In this document: one piece after another, positions 51,948-64,000 of the stretch
How positions within the stretch are numbered: position 1 is the first letter of the stretch
Layout of the letters: each line of letters begins with the position of its first letter
Source: Phycomyces blakesleeanus NRRL 1555(-)
Lineage: Eukaryota > Mucoromycota > Mucoromycetes > Mucorales > Phycomycetaceae
DNA: 64,000 nucleotides
Assembly (NCBI RefSeq): GCF_001638985.1
Contig: NW_017265138.1
Location: forward strand, 992,001 to 1,056,000
Reading direction: 5' to 3'
Notes under the pieces: generated by a model
What the model saw: the letters and a program-made list of their open reading frames with translations, nothing else
What the model was told of the DNA's origin: nothing
Databases searched by the model: none
Program-made: the position numbers and the translations under genes

Positions 51948-53169
51948 ATGGCAGACTTCCTCTACGCAAAACATTACGGACAGACTGGAGATTATCGTGA
52001 CGTCAGGTTTATGTTTATATGCTACATGCATTTCCTGGAGAAATTAGATAAATTGTTCTGCAGATTGCTAATAAAGTTACTCTCCCCTCCCTCCTTTTTT
52101 TTTAATACAACATCGGTGCATAATTATATTTTATTTTTGACATATAGCATGAGCAAAACTTACAGGACTAGGGACATCAATACTTTGCTATTGTTAGCGA
52201 GACTTCTTCAAAGAAATATGATGTTGCCTTGGCCGAGTTTACCATGGGTTTTCTTGCTGAAAAAAAAAGAGGGGACTTTTTGAACGTATCTGTTCGTGAG
52301 GCAGCCAAGATATTGTGTTAAACATAATATTACATTTATCACTTTTTTTTTTCTTTACTATTTATGACAGATTAGGGACCTTGGACACATCATATAAAAT
52401 TTATTTAGACGGAGATTGTGCTCTTAAAAAGGAATAGTGTGTTTCAAAATCGCGTTATTTTATATGATATAAAAACATGATATAAAATATGTTGACCAAT
52501 CATCTTTCGATATTTTATGTTGTTAAACTAACGATGACATAAAACTGAAATAAAGAACAAATTATGTTTTCAAGTAAGCATATAAACAAGTCCATATAGC
52601 CCCAGCATTAGGTTTTTTCCCCTTTATTTGCGCAATCATTCTACGTATACAAATATTAATTAATATCTATTAGCTTTAATGTCTAGAAAATTAAACAGCT
52701 ATTACAGTTTGAGGGTAAAAAGTAACAAACTTTGGTTCGCACTAATTACATGATTATAAGTTCGTGAGTTTAGTAAATTAACATGGCCAATAAATGAAAT
52801 ATCACACATTTTCATTGTATACGGAAGCCTTGGATGTGAAACATGAGACCGTATAAAATTACATATATGGTTAAATGTTTCAAAAAAAATTATATGATAT
52901 GTCCAAGGTCCCTACTGAAGAAGGGTGGATAAATCAATATTATTCACCAAGATGGCTGAGGATATTAAGTAGCATTTTTGAAATTTTGGATGAGGGAAAC
53001 GAGATGAGATTTTTTTTTTCATTACTGTTTTCACAAAGTCTTGACTTCCATGACATGTATATATATATATACTTTTTTTTTAAAAAAATAAATAAATGAA
53101 TTTTGGAAAAAGATCAAAGAAAACCAAGCTGATTTCAAGCCAAGGATCCATAATCTGTTAAGAAAGTAG
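51948..53169 (+). pseudogene. unrecognised gene, apparently broken, interrupted by a MITE
   Basis: Several pieces have normal coding composition amid AT-rich DNA. The first is 51948-52006: an ATG frame beginning MADFLYAKHYGQTGDYRDVR, then GTTTAT as possible donor. The second is about 52195-52321: VSETSSKKYDVALAEFTMGF, then LAEKKRGDFLNVSVREAAKI, ending in a stop. The third is about 52917-53003: EEGWINQYYSPRWLRILSSI, then FEILDEGNE. The fourth is about 53099-53169: EFWKKIKENQADFKPRIHNL, ending LLRK and a stop. A TA-flanked MITE (52375-52912) lies between the second and third. The frames do not join cleanly and one is reached only by frameshift, so I call it a pseudogene. I do not recognise the family. 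Confidence 0.4.
52375..52912. mobile_element. MITE D, TA-flanked
   Basis: Left end GGGACCTTGGACACATCATA and right end (reverse complement) GGGACCTTGGACATATCATA are inverted repeats of about 25-30 bp, each flanked outside by TA (52373-52374, 52913-52914). About 538 bp, AT-rich, non-coding. It lies inside the broken gene at 51948-53169. Confidence 0.75.
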
Positions 53170-53916
53170 CAAAAGAGAGGCAAATGTTTGATACGATTTC
53201 AATCTCTTGTATTCGAATATTCTGGCAAAGCGATAAAGTCGATTTTGTTCAATCATACTATATATTATATCATTTTAAAAGATATAGCATAGCATGCCCA
53301 ACTATACATTGACCAATAATATGTCTGTATATGCAACCAAATTCTGCTTTATTGGTTTAGAGGATCCCCTTGATCTCGTTGGATATAAATTCATAAAAGT
53401 GGTCTGATTTATATACTTCAAAATTAATAGTAGTATTAAGAAAAAGGAAAACTTCAGGGTATAATAGATAGAGAAAATGCATTAAATATTTACATACTTT
53501 GTGCATAGAGATTTTTTGTTAGTGAATAGTTTGCAAACACGAAAATGGTGCTAGCTAAAAAAATAGAAAGGAAAGGAAACTAAATTGTATAAGATTATGT
53601 GAGTGACAGGAGCGTGCATGAATTCTGTAGAGATTGATCGTGTTTAGTGTTGATGGCTGTAAATAATATATTTTTATACAAATAAAGAGAAAGAGATCTG
53701 GGCACCCCTATCTGGAGAAATACCATTACTAGATTATACTAACCAAAAGAAGATGAAGAAAGAAAGAAATATAATGAGGCGAGATAAAGTTGGAAGAATG
53801 ATTATTGGTATGATCTCTAGATTGATGTGAAAAACAACAACGACAAAAAAAAACATATGATTCTAGTCGAAAATTCTAGTCAGCCAGGAGTGACATTGGG
53901 GTAAAAGGTGTATTGC

Positions 53917-53985
53917 ATGACATGACATGACATGGCATTACATTACATTACATTACATTACATAGCATAGCATAGCATAGCATAA
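53917..53985. repeat. three adjacent pentanucleotide arrays
   Basis: (ATGAC)n, then (ATTAC)n, then (ATAGC)n follow each other with no spacer, each differing from the previous by one or two bases, suggesting serial mutation and re-expansion of one array. Confidence 0.85.
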
Positions 53986-54686
53986 ATGTATATATATGTA
54001 GAAATGGGGTATTAAAACTGTATTGATAACTTTGTGATGAAAAATAAAATACAAGGAGATTGGGGGATGATAGATAATAAAGATATTATTGGTTCGTGAG
54101 CTATATACTACATGAGTATTTGTTGACAAGGACGATGTTAATAGATGACCTGATGTAGGCCAACTATTATCAAAGTGTAAGTAGATTGGTACTAAAGGGA
54201 TTTGCTGGATAACATTAATTAATCTTGCTCTATACTTTATATTATAGTATATTATGCTTTAGTCTAAAAGTAAGAACCTGTAATGTGTCAAACACTGACT
54301 GTTGTACAACAAATGGAAATTATGTTAAAAGAAAAGAAAGGTACAGTAAAGATCACCAAGTCTACATATACATACACAATACATCTAATTATCTCTTGTG
54401 TGTCTATTTGACTGTTTCTGTACTTGATTTAGCTAGAGATAATTGGATGTGACTTGTGAAATGAATATAAGAATAAAGAAATGTTCGGCAAGGAAGACGG
54501 AGCAAGCCGGTCGGTGTTTGGTGTATATGTAAAAGGTGGGGGAGGTGAATAGATCGATCAATAAAATTAATGACAAGATTTTTTGGTTCAATCTTGTGAA
54601 ATATGATTTGTACCTTTTTTTTATTTTATTTTATTTTATTAAAATTAAAATAGAATAAAGGGGGACTCAACTGAAGCAATAAGGGG

Positions 54687-54687
<1 letters not shown>

Positions 54688-54735
<48 letters not shown>

Positions 54736-54743
54736 AGAGATAG
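54688..54743. repeat. GATA tetranucleotide array
   Basis: About thirteen perfect GATA units followed by imperfect ones. Confidence 0.9.
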
Positions 54744-55845
54744 ATAAATAAATGTAAATGCTTAAAGAATGTGTCACTATGGATACAAGAAAGTCAAAAT
54801 AAGAATCCCCACAATTATCCCCCTTTTTTTGTCTTGAAAAACAAACAAAAATTAGTACACAATCTTGACATCTTGCTATCCCACATGCTTTCCATAATAA
54901 TAATAATAATAATTTTCCTCCACATTTTTGAGTTATTCGGAAGCACATGTCATTCACTTTTATTTTTGCTTGACTCTTCACATGTCAGCAGCTGAAAGCA
55001 AATGTATCTATATCTATATAAATTATATGAATATAAAATAAGCAATTCAAGGTTTATATTCATTCACATACAACACACATTATACACACTCTTGCACGCA
55101 TAGCATAGCATAGCATTGATTTGATTTGACTTTTTTTTTTTGATAAATCATATTATATACATATATATATATATATATTGTACATACCATTAGCATATCT
55201 CACACTCATTACACACATATATATTGCTTTTGCATAGAATTCTCTCATTAACTATTTTCATTTTCATTTTGGATTGTAGAATGGAAAACTGACATTGGAC
55301 GATTCTTTTTGGTAGCAAAAGAAGGTAATGTAATGTACAATTGCTGTTTTGGATTTGTAGGATTATTGTTTTCTTGTTAGTGGGCAGCTCCGGCTTTAGA
55401 GCGAAGCCAAGATGAGCCACCCGGTGCTAAAAATTATGCGCTCGATATGTCTTGATTGCCATACCGCAAGAGTCATCATAAAAAACTCTTGTCACATCAT
55501 AAGACTTCAAACTCCATCTCCCTCCCCTCTTCCCTCTGTCTCCTTTCTCCTCCTCCCCCCCCCCCTCTGCTTTCTGATTGACAGAAAGAGAGAGAGAGAA
55601 AAGAAAAAGAAAAGAAATAAAAGAAAAAAAGAAAGAAAGAAAGAGTCGTCCATCAAACTTGTGACGCGCCCTTTTTTTAAAGAAAATAATAACAACAAAA
55701 TTTTTCATTACTTTAATACAAAGGTTCTTGTCCAAATCAACTTGTGGTTCGCCATACTGTATTTGTTTTACTGCAAGTAATTTAATGCACAACTATGTGT
55801 GTGTGTGTGTGAAATATTAAGTAGAGAAAAAATAGATCGATAAAT

Positions 55846-57297
55846 ATGTCTATCGTTACCAATTGCAGTGATTCACAAGAGTCTTGGACATATCTATCCG
55901 AAGGCAATGCAAATATCGTATTGACTTATAGTGGAAGTAATCCTTTACTGGTAATATCAAATAAATAAAATAAGGATTTTATTGATAATAAATTTTGTAG
56001 AGAAACACAGTGCTACGATTATCAAAGACGACCAATACATTGGACAGCCATCTGTTTATCAAATATGCAATAGAGCCACTATTGACACCCTGGGTCCTAA
56101 CATATGTAAGCATAAAATATAATATAATATAATATAATTAAATAATTAATTAATTAATTAATTAATTTTGTTTAATAGACAAAAATCAATCTTTCTCCTC
56201 TCGTTCTCCAAACAATTGGTCTGGAATGTTTTGACAAACGACCAGCCCATCGATTGGGATCAGAAATCAACCAATCGATTCTGTGGGGATACTCTTCTCC
56301 TGACATGACCCATTATTTTGCACCTGCGTCTACCTTGACCATTGAAATCAAGGTAAAAAGGATAATACATCCAAAAACAAAAACAAAATAAATAAATAGA
56401 AATTGCTTATCTCTTCTTTTATATATATATAGCCAAAATGGGGATTCAAACCAAACTCTAGTCATATTTCAGAACATCACTCGATTAAACAGAGGATGTG
56501 CAGATATTGTATGCACTCTAATCTCAAGAAGCTCGAGACACTCTATTGTCCTCTCGACATTTACTCCAAAGACCCCATTCGTGTGAGGCGGGCAATCGAA
56601 TGTCTGTTGAACACAAAGGGAGACCAACTGCGATTATTTCTAGACGGCAAACGACTTGAACTACACCAATCTACACAGGCCAGCATCACAAGCCAACTAC
56701 TCGGGAACTGGTTTGGAGCTAAAGCCAGTGATGAGAAAGAGAGCTCAGTGATGACAATCATTTCAGAGCTTGTTCAGAAAGTGCTGGATGAGGAGGTTGT
56801 GCTGAACAGATTAAAGCTATTACAGAAACACTGCGATGAATTGGATGTAGAGGGGATCATCAAGATCTATGAAAAGTATAGCCAGATGGATCTTGAACTG
56901 GATCTAGAGGGATGGATTGGGGTGACGAGCAATTTGCTCAAGAGACTTGGAGATAAAGATTATACTGGTGTGGTTGATGAAAGACAGCGACTGTATGAAT
57001 ATGTGCTCTCGATGACCCTAAAGGATTGTTCGTTGATGATATCGATCTCTGAACAAGATGAACCAAGGCAAGTCAAAGCTAAATCAAATGATTGATTGAT
57101 TGATTGATTGATGGGTTGAATTGTTTAGCCCTGTTTATTGGTGTCGAGATAACAGATATGTCTACTACCAGTATGCTGTAAAGTTGATCGATCTTGATCT
57201 CAAGGATATCAAAAAGATACCAAAGTGGTTTGATCTCGACCAAAGGATCGTAAAGAATGCAATCCAACATGGACTCGACAGTATCTGTAATGAATAG
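55846..57297 (+). CDS. IPK1: inositol-pentakisphosphate 2-kinase
   Basis: Five exons (55846-55950, 56001-56105, 56179-56352, 56433-57067, 57129-57297) give 395 residues. The N-lobe has the EGNANIVLTY nucleotide loop and VLRLSK. The family signature IEIKPKWGF spans the exon 3/4 junction, and RMCRYCMH (Cys151, Cys154) fits the zinc site known in plant IPK1. DIYSKDPIRVRRAIECLL and YYQYAVKLIDLDLKDIKKIP, with the C-terminal Asp-rich block, complete the Ins_P5_2-kin fold. The enzyme phosphorylates inositol pentakisphosphate at the 2-position to make phytate, needed for mRNA export in yeast. Intron 4 starts with GC (CCAAG then GCAAGT at 57068). Convergent with ATG7. Confidence 0.9.
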
Positions 57298-58442
57298 AAA
57301 AATATCCAAAAAAAAAAAAAAAGAAAAAACGAATATTATAATATTTATTATCTATAATGTATGTCCTTTAATTTGATTTGATCAATTATCTTATTGTTAG
57401 TATTGATATGCTTTATCTATATAGTATCTAATTATAATAGTATTAATTTTCCATTGTATAAGCGGAAATGATCGGGCGGGACAGTGCGACCCTTGATGAA
57501 AATATAAAATATAAATATAAATTTGAATCAAAATCATATATACAGTAATTTTATTGTATTGTAAAAATAATAATAATATTATTATAGTGGGGGAGGAGGA
57601 GGGAGGGGTAGATAGATAAAGATAAAGAAAGAAAGAGATCGCCCTTGATTGCTTTCTAATTTTTTCCGAAAAATTGTATATATAAAAAAAAAAGGGTACT
57701 GATTTATTTTATTTTTTTTCTTTGGTTTTCCTATCTCTTTATTTTACTTTATTTTACTTTTCCCTTTTCTTTTTTCTTATTGGGTGTTACACAAGATTTG
57801 TCGGATTGTTGATCTTTTGTAATTTTTTATTATAAATAATAATTTGGGGGTGAAGGGGGGGCAGACAGCAGCAACAGCAGCAACTAGAAGAAAAAAGAAC
57901 ATTTATATTTTTATATCCCTAATTTCCGCATTTATTTATTTTTTATTTTGTTTTGCTCACTTGTCCAAGGCTAAATTGACCAAAAAGAAAGAAAGTTTAT
58001 TTGATCAAATTGATATATCTTATAAGTAGAGGCGATTTGGCATTTCTTTAATTTATTTATTTTTCTATTGCTCCCCATTCAGAGTCTCTGAACTGGCACT
58101 GGTTTCAGGTACAAGAAACTTTTTATAAATTATCCTGAACAAAGGAATGCTTGCTTAAAAGGAGATTGTTACTGGTTATTTCTCAGTGTGCTATCAATAC
58201 TCTTTTCTTTAGTTGGTTTACATTTGATTTGTGAACTATTAGATTAATGTCATGATTCTTATGTCTAAATAGCAGTCCAACATCAATATTGAAGCCTATT
58301 GTTCTATATGTATTAGACATTTAGCAACCATTTTTATATTTGACCAAGAAAGTGATCAATTTAGGTCTTGAACAAGTGAGCAAAAAAAATAAAAAATATA
58401 AAATTGATATTAGATGGACGGATTGTTCATTTCATTTCATTT
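57298..58442. other. intergenic between convergent IPK1 and ATG7
   Basis: Simple-sequence and AT-rich, with A runs right after the IPK1 stop and GAAA/TTTTA repeats near 57616-57640 and 57740-57765. No gene seen. Confidence 0.55.
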
Positions 58443-60190
58443 TTAAAAATCATCCTCCAGCCCTGTCCAATCATCATCAAGAAGGAGAGCATCACTTTCT
58501 GCCTTCATCTGACAAAGGCCCGTGATCTGTTCGAGATAGAGAGGATCCTCGACCACATTAGAAAGGAAACCAAGTGGGTCAGCATCATAATGCTCAATGA
58601 CCTATATTATTATATTGTTAGCCAGCCTATATATCTATATCTATTATACTTTACCTTTGTTGAACAGGCAGTGCATCGATCATAGGCTTGTCCAACAATC
58701 AGCATATTACTAAATTGTCCAAGGAATCCCCGTATCTGATGAGGAACAATACCCAATAGACAGGGCACATCATTCTTCCCAGCCGGAGCATTAACTCTAA
58801 AATCATAAATCAAATTGACTATTGTTACATCCAATCCAATCCAATCCAATCTTATCCTTTTGTATGTGATAAATTACCCATCTTTGTGTTGAGTAAGTGA
58901 AACCATCAATTCTACTGCCAGGGCACCTGCAATAGCTGCCAGACCGGGTCGGGTAACAGTGCATTGTTGATCAAGTGTGCGATCAGTCAAAGACTTTAAA
59001 TATATATATATATTTAGAAAGGATATTATTGTGATGGTTATGTATTTATTGAGCTTACATCAGTGGGCGCAACAATATCATTGCAGAAATAGCAACCAAG
59101 ATTTGTGCCTATTTTTTCTTGATCTTGATCTTGAGCTTGATTTCGACCTCCGTGTCGCATTACTAGATAGGTATCGAATCCAAGGGCAGAATTGATGACA
59201 ATCTTGTTTAGTTTTGCTGCCAGCATTGTGGGTAACCATCGACTCTCTCGGCTGTCTGTCAAGAGATAGACAACATCATGGCTCTCAATCAAATCCAATA
59301 AAGCCTGGGAATCTTGTCTGAGTTGTTGAGCGGGTAATGGATGTCCAGGCATTGGGATGGTGAATGAATAGCCTTTTGATACCTAAGATATAGAATAATA
59401 ATAATAATAATAATATAAATTAAAAAAAAAAAGAAAATCTAATAAGAATTTCAACTCCATTCAATTTGATTCGATTCGATTAAAATTATAATAACAAAAA
59501 TATTACATAATTATATGATTTTATATATGGATATTAATTGATTGATACATTACAATCGAGGGTTGAATTGCCTTTAGTGCCTTGGCTGCCTGCTCAGCCT
59601 TTGGTGCGCCTCCTTCAAGACAATCTTCAAAGGTATAGAGTGGTTGACGAACAGGGTTTGAAAACGACACTCTGCCGTTATCAACAAAGGTTATATGTCT
59701 CACACCCCACCCCTGTTTACAACAACAAAACAAAACAAAACAAATAAATTTAGTTTGATGTTTGTAAGATGTGTTTCAAATAAATAACTTGCCAATAGAC
59801 ATCGTGCCACATGGCATCCAAGAGTGCCCGCACCCAGCAAGAGACATTTTGTGTGTTTGATCTTTTCGAGGTCAAGGTCAGGGACAACACGCCATCTCAT
59901 TAATTTGAGATTAAGATCGACCGATGTATCAGCCAATCTACCAAAACAAAAGCACATTGTGTGTATAAGGTATTGACAGTTGGATTATACAAGTAATAGA
60001 TTATCAATAGTATCAATAATTTGTTGTCATGGTGATTAATAATAATAATAAGAATAATAAAGTGTTTCATATTTTTATTTTTATTTTACCTGAGAGGGTC
60101 CATGAGTGGTCCCAGGTCTGCTACTCGAGGACCCAGTTTGGCCTGTGCATTCCTCTCCCAACCGACTGACTTTGGAAGAGTATCTATCAT

Positions 60191-60226
<36 letters not shown>

Positions 60227-60479
60227 TCTAGAAATAAAATGATAATGATAGATACCCTTTTGCTTGGAATCTTTTGGCTGGTATAGACTGTCGGTTGGTA
60301 AGCTGGTCACCAAGATTTGAGATGTTTCGATAGGGTCTCGGTAACACACGACCTTTAGGGTGTTGAGACCCCATGAGTGGTGAGCTAATGCTAAAAGTGG
60401 ACGCAGTGGCCATCCCGGAGAAGCCAGTCCAGAAGGATCGGCAAATCCTACGATTGGCTACAGCATTAAATATTAAATG

Positions 60480-60515
<36 letters not shown>

Positions 60516-61604
60516 AAATGCCAATAGCAGAAAGATTCAAATCAAAATATTTTAGTCAAATAAAAATAAAATAAAATAAAAAACCACACGATTTTTTTTT
60601 AGTGCATAAAGAATCAAATATATTTACTCAGACTGACCTCATCCGAGCGATTGAAAAAATCATCCCATGTGTCAAGACTGCCAACCCGAATGTTACCGCT
60701 AGTGTGTTTTTTAATAAGAAAATAAGCAGAATCTGGACCTTGACTTGAACGTAATTTTGCATATTCTTTGGCAAGGGATTGAATCTAATATATAATTATT
60801 TAATTAATTAACTAATTAATCATCATTACATACATAGATATGTATATATAATTGTTTATTTACTTGGTCAGAATTCATTTCACTGGTTATAGGAGTCATT
60901 GGTTTATCCAGCTGCCATTGGGATGGTTGTGGTATAGGTGCAGGAAAGCAAAACCAATAATAGAACTTGTACTTCTTTAGGTCTGCAAAGGTCAGTACAA
61001 AGAACTGACACAGCAGACCAGGATGTTTAATAGCCTCCCCACTCTCAATACAATTCCACAACTAAAATCAAGTGAACATTCACACACAGGCAATCCATTC
61101 AATCCATTCAATCAAAATAAAAAATATTATTATTATTTGAAATAACAGGTACACACACACAACATATATATATATATATTTTTGCATGAATTTTATTTTA
61201 TTATAATATATATATATATATATAAAAAGTGACTGATTTTTTTTTCTTTTTTCTGTTTTTGCTTTAATTGTTACCTTTGATGCTGCTTCTTGAAAGAGTG
61301 CCTGCCTGTCGAGCTTTTGAAAGTCTTGGATGGTATTTGTATTTGTGATTGTGCCAGTGACTTGAAAAGCGTTTGCAGGGATTGTGCTGGTCTTTTCAAA
61401 TGCTTGAGAAGGTAAGCATAGTCGGGGAGCCACGGCTACTGACTGTCCCTGAGTGTCAAGAAGAGCATGTCCGGGAGTATAGTAACCCAAGAGTGACCGA
61501 GATTGATCAGACAGCTGGAATTCGTTTAGCTTTTTTTCAGCCAGAGTCTGCCAGAATGCAGCGTCTACAGCCGAGCTAAAAGGTGTGAACTGAAGAATGG
61601 TCAT
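58443..61604 (-). CDS. ATG7: ATG7, E1-like activating enzyme of autophagy
   Basis: Eleven minus-strand exons (61604-61275, 61061-60864, 60784-60638, 60457-60256, 60183-60090, 59937-59793, 59712-59554, 59382-59059, 58993-58878, 58796-58655, 58601-58443) give 671 residues. Atg7 activates Atg8 and Atg12 and passes them to Atg3 and Atg10. The N-terminal domain opens [17 protein letters not shown]. The middle has [20 protein letters not shown]. The E1 adenylation domain has [20 protein letters not shown] (Gly-rich loop 359-364), then [20 protein letters not shown]. The active Cys is Cys544 in [12 protein letters not shown]. The C-terminus ends LEDDF, the usual Asp-rich tail. The intron after CLL starts with GC (TTG then GCAAGT, 59792). 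Intron 9 holds a CCAAT array. Confidence 0.94.
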
Positions 61605-62734
61605 TCTGTGATGTTAACAATCACTAATTGTCAATAATGATATATTTGTTAAGGGTATTTTTTCTTTAAAAATAAAATAAAATAAAGAAGACTCAGTGAG
61701 ATGGTGAGAAAGAGCAAAGAGTAGGTACGCAAGCAGTAAGGTGAGAGGAGAGAGGAGAGGAGAGAGGTGAGGACGCGTGACTGTCATGCTGCGCGTACTG
61801 ATGGATGATTATAGTATAATAAAAATAAAATAGAATAAAAGCTTATCTCCTACAAGTTTGGTGACCAAAAAAAAAAAAAGAAATAAAGCAAATGATAGGC
61901 ACGTGGAGACGATCGCTTCACCTGAGAAAAAGGGAAATAGAGTAGTGTGTAGTGTGTGACAATGTAATGAATGTAATGAATGTGTTGAATGTAATGAATG
62001 CTTAGATGCGTGGATAAGAAATACAAAGCTGACTTTTGTACATATATTGAATTTGAGTCAACAAATGTGTGATAGCCAGATAAATAGATAGATAGATTTA
62101 TATAGCATATAATTTGTCCATTTTTTTTTATTGGGGGTGGCCAAATAAAAATTAGAATAAAATCAAAAAGAGCACGGACGCTTCCGTAAGTTAAAGAAAG
62201 TACTGCCACTGATTTTCATGTGATAAGGAGAAAATTGAAAAAAAAAAAGAGGGGGGTTTGAGTTGTATTGATATAAAGATTAAAATAAATAAATTGAGCC
62301 AATATTTTATTTATTTGGTTGATTGAATAGACAGACAGACATGTAGGCTAGGTAGACAAATAGATAGGTTGTAATTGCGTGATGAATATTCGGAATGAGT
62401 GAAGGAAATAAAGGGAGGGGGAGGTGGTTAAATGATAAAATAGAATAAAATTTAATGCAATTTTTATTAACAAGCAAGAAACAAAGAATATAAATAAAAT
62501 AAAGAAAAAATTCCCACAAGCGGACAGCAACAACAAGAAAAAACCCACGACGATCTGGAATGGTGTTTTACCCCACACCAGGGTGTTGATATCAACTGAT
62601 AAGGTCGGTCCATGCAATGAAAATATTATATATTGTATATCTCTACACACACACTACTATTAGTATTAGTATTACCTCTCCTTGTCTTGCTATACAGCCA
62701 AAGGTCCAACCAACCATTTCTGTATATTGATTTC

Positions 62735-62767
<33 letters not shown>

Positions 62768-63119
62768 CAAAGCCATTTTCGCTCGCTCTCTTTAAACCCT
62801 ACACCACAGAAAATGTTTCTATATTTGGGTTATCGTCCACATCTTATTTAAAGTGGCGCATGGGATTTCTTTTTTCTTTTTTGATGTGGAGATGGTGAGA
62901 TGTTTGTAAATGTGGGGGTTCAAAATAAATAATAATATAAAATATTATTTTTCCCCCCTATCCCCCTTATTCCCTTATCCACACTCTTCTCTCCTTTACT
63001 TGGGTCCCCCCACAATTTTTTTTTGATTTTGATTTTTACACACGTCTCTCCCCTATCTTGGCCATCATCCTATCCAAACTCAACCTTGACCCAAAAAAAG
63101 AAAGAGACGAAAATTGTCC

Positions 63120-63153
<34 letters not shown>

Positions 63154-63239
63154 GATATATATATAAAATAGCCTTTTCGAATATTTTTATTTTTTGATTT
63201 TCTAAAATTATTATTACATATTTCTACACTTATAAAAAC
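61605..63239. other. divergent intergenic region between ATG7 and the CreA-like gene
   Basis: Contains GAGAG and ATGTAATGA repeats (about 61740-61770, 61961-62000), GATA repeats, AAT array (62738-62765), and a T homopolymer. The stretch 62770-63240 is likely promoter and leader of the CreA-like gene. No coding signal. Confidence 0.55.
63121..63152. repeat. 32-bp homopolymer T tract
   Basis: Uninterrupted T run about 90 bp upstream of the CreA-like start codon, a possible nucleosome-excluding promoter element. Confidence 0.85.
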
Positions 63240-63929
63240 ATGACTTTTCAAGCTGCTTCTAGTCTATTGAGCCTTTCGTCAAAGTGCGCAATCACTGCTA
63301 TCAGCGACAAGGCCAACATTCCTCGTCCTTACAAGTGTCCCATGTGCCCCAAATCATTCTACCGTCTTGAGCACCAAACCCGCCACATCCGCACCCATAC
63401 TGGCGAAAAGCCCCATTCTTGTACTTTCCCAGGCTGTGAGAAGCGATTCTCTCGGTCGGATGAATTGACTCGCCATGTTCGCATCCATGCTGCCCCCCAC
63501 CGCAAGCGTGACCGCAAATTGATTACCAAACCAACAAAAAAAACCTTACACCGCTCTACCCCACCATCGCCCACCCTGTCTGCAGGAAGCTGCTTCGAAA
63601 TCCATCACCATCATCATCAGTCCGACTCTGAGCCAGAATTTCTCTTTACTCCCGACGCCTCTCCCACACTCTCACCCCGGATTGTTGTTCAGTCGCCTTC
63701 ATTCTTCAAATTGGCCCCACTAGAGTGCAATTCATTATATTCACCACCATCATCATCTCCTTCCTCACCAGTATTATCCAAACAGACCATCCCAGACTAT
63801 CGCCAATCTCACTCTTTACTCGATCTCTTTGACAGACCACCCCAGGCCCGCACTCTCCCACCAATCTCTACAATCCATTATCAATCAACCACATTACCAT
63901 CCATTCATTCAATCCTTCCCTTGTTTTAA
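63240..63929 (+). CDS. C2H2 zinc finger repressor, CreA/Mig1-like
   Basis: Intronless, 229 residues. Two C2H2 fingers sit at residues about 33-53 and 61-83: [20 protein letters not shown], then [13 protein letters not shown], then [20 protein letters not shown]. The finger helices ([10 protein letters not shown] and [10 protein letters not shown]) are those of Mig1/CreA, which bind GC-rich SYGGRG-type sites in glucose repression. A basic stretch ([15 protein letters not shown]) follows as a likely nuclear signal, then a His run and Ser/Pro-rich tail. It is shorter than ascomycete CreA (about 400), and the C-terminus shows [10 protein letters not shown] as the only ordered-looking patch. The start lies after a TATAAAAAC-like stretch. 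DNA-binding specificity is inferred from the fingers. Confidence 0.88.
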   Translation: MTFQAASSLLSLSSKCAITAISDKANIPRPYKCPMCPKSFYRLEHQTRHIRTHTGEKPHSCTFPGCEKRFSRSDELTRHVRIHAAPHRKRDRKLITKPTKKTLHRSTPPSPTLSAGSCFEIHHHHHQSDSEPEFLFTPDASPTLSPRIVVQSPSFFKLAPLECNSLYSPPSSSPSSPVLSKQTIPDYRQSHSLLDLFDRPPQARTLPPISTIHYQSTTLPSIHSILPLF

Positions 63930-64000
63930 ATTATCCTTCACTTGTAGATTCCCACCCCTTTTTCTATTTATTTTTATATATATACATATAATTTACTATT

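Larger units (their letters stand above)
53170..55845. other. intergenic region rich in microsatellites
   Basis: Notable arrays: three successive pentanucleotide arrays at 53917-53985 (ATGAC, ATTAC, ATAGC), TTTTA near 54614-54640, GATA at 54688-54743, AAT at 54896-54915, ATAGC near 55096-55115, C-rich and GA-rich runs at 55540-55650. The 54225-54452 and 55412-55780 frames run through such sequence and are not called. Confidence 0.55.

Noticed and set aside
55412..55792. About 120-residue frames on both strands through CT/GA-rich DNA
   Set aside because: Sequence is simple-repeat derived, and the first real start is IPK1 at 55846.

Overview
The window looks like nuclear DNA of an early-diverging filamentous fungus, most likely Mucoromycota (Mucorales or a close relative). 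Reasons: AT-rich intergenic DNA full of microsatellites, short introns in nearly every gene, Tc1/mariner relics and TA-flanked MITEs, and a gene set with fungal regulators (MET30/SconB-type F-box/WD40, CYS-3-type bZIP, CreA/Mig1-type zinc finger, Skt5/Chs4-type SEL1 protein). All exon models were built by eye from reading frames, splice sites and family knowledge; no search was run.

Layout. 0-8 kb: the 3' end of an alpha/beta hydrolase (+), a JTB-like membrane protein (-), a decayed Fanzor/TnpB C-terminus, two adjacent MITEs, a UBA/UBX protein (+) and cyanate hydratase (-). 8-14.6 kb: gene-poor, with a broken fumarylacetoacetate-hydrolase-family gene. 14.7-20 kb: a 1,514-residue triple HMG-box protein with long Gln/Ala repeats. 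20-26 kb: a composite transposon in which a 2.4-kb terminal-inverted-repeat element lies inside a dead Tc1/mariner transposase. 26-45 kb: the gene-dense part, with an F-box protein, a cytochrome P450, an Skt5/Chs4-like protein, a MET30/SconB-like F-box/WD40 protein next to a CYS-3/MetR-like bZIP, a HIT zinc-finger protein, NatB catalytic subunit NAA20 and a DYRK kinase. 45-50 kb: a nested MITE abutting the stop codon of a CSC1/OSCA-type channel gene. 50-55.8 kb: repeats and an unrecognised broken gene carrying another MITE. 55.8-64 kb: inositol-pentakisphosphate 2-kinase, ATG7 and a CreA-like repressor.

The genes do not form one pathway. The most notable functional grouping is the MET30/SconB-like ubiquitin-ligase adaptor and the CYS-3-like bZIP, which in other fungi are enzyme and substrate in sulfur control and here are tandem neighbours. 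ZNHIT3-like and NAA20 share a 266-bp divergent promoter. Several pairs are convergent with short gaps (UBX/cyanase, NAA20/DYRK).

A window-wide oddity is splicing: 5 of the 65 introns in my models start with GC, all reading GCAAG followed by T or G.
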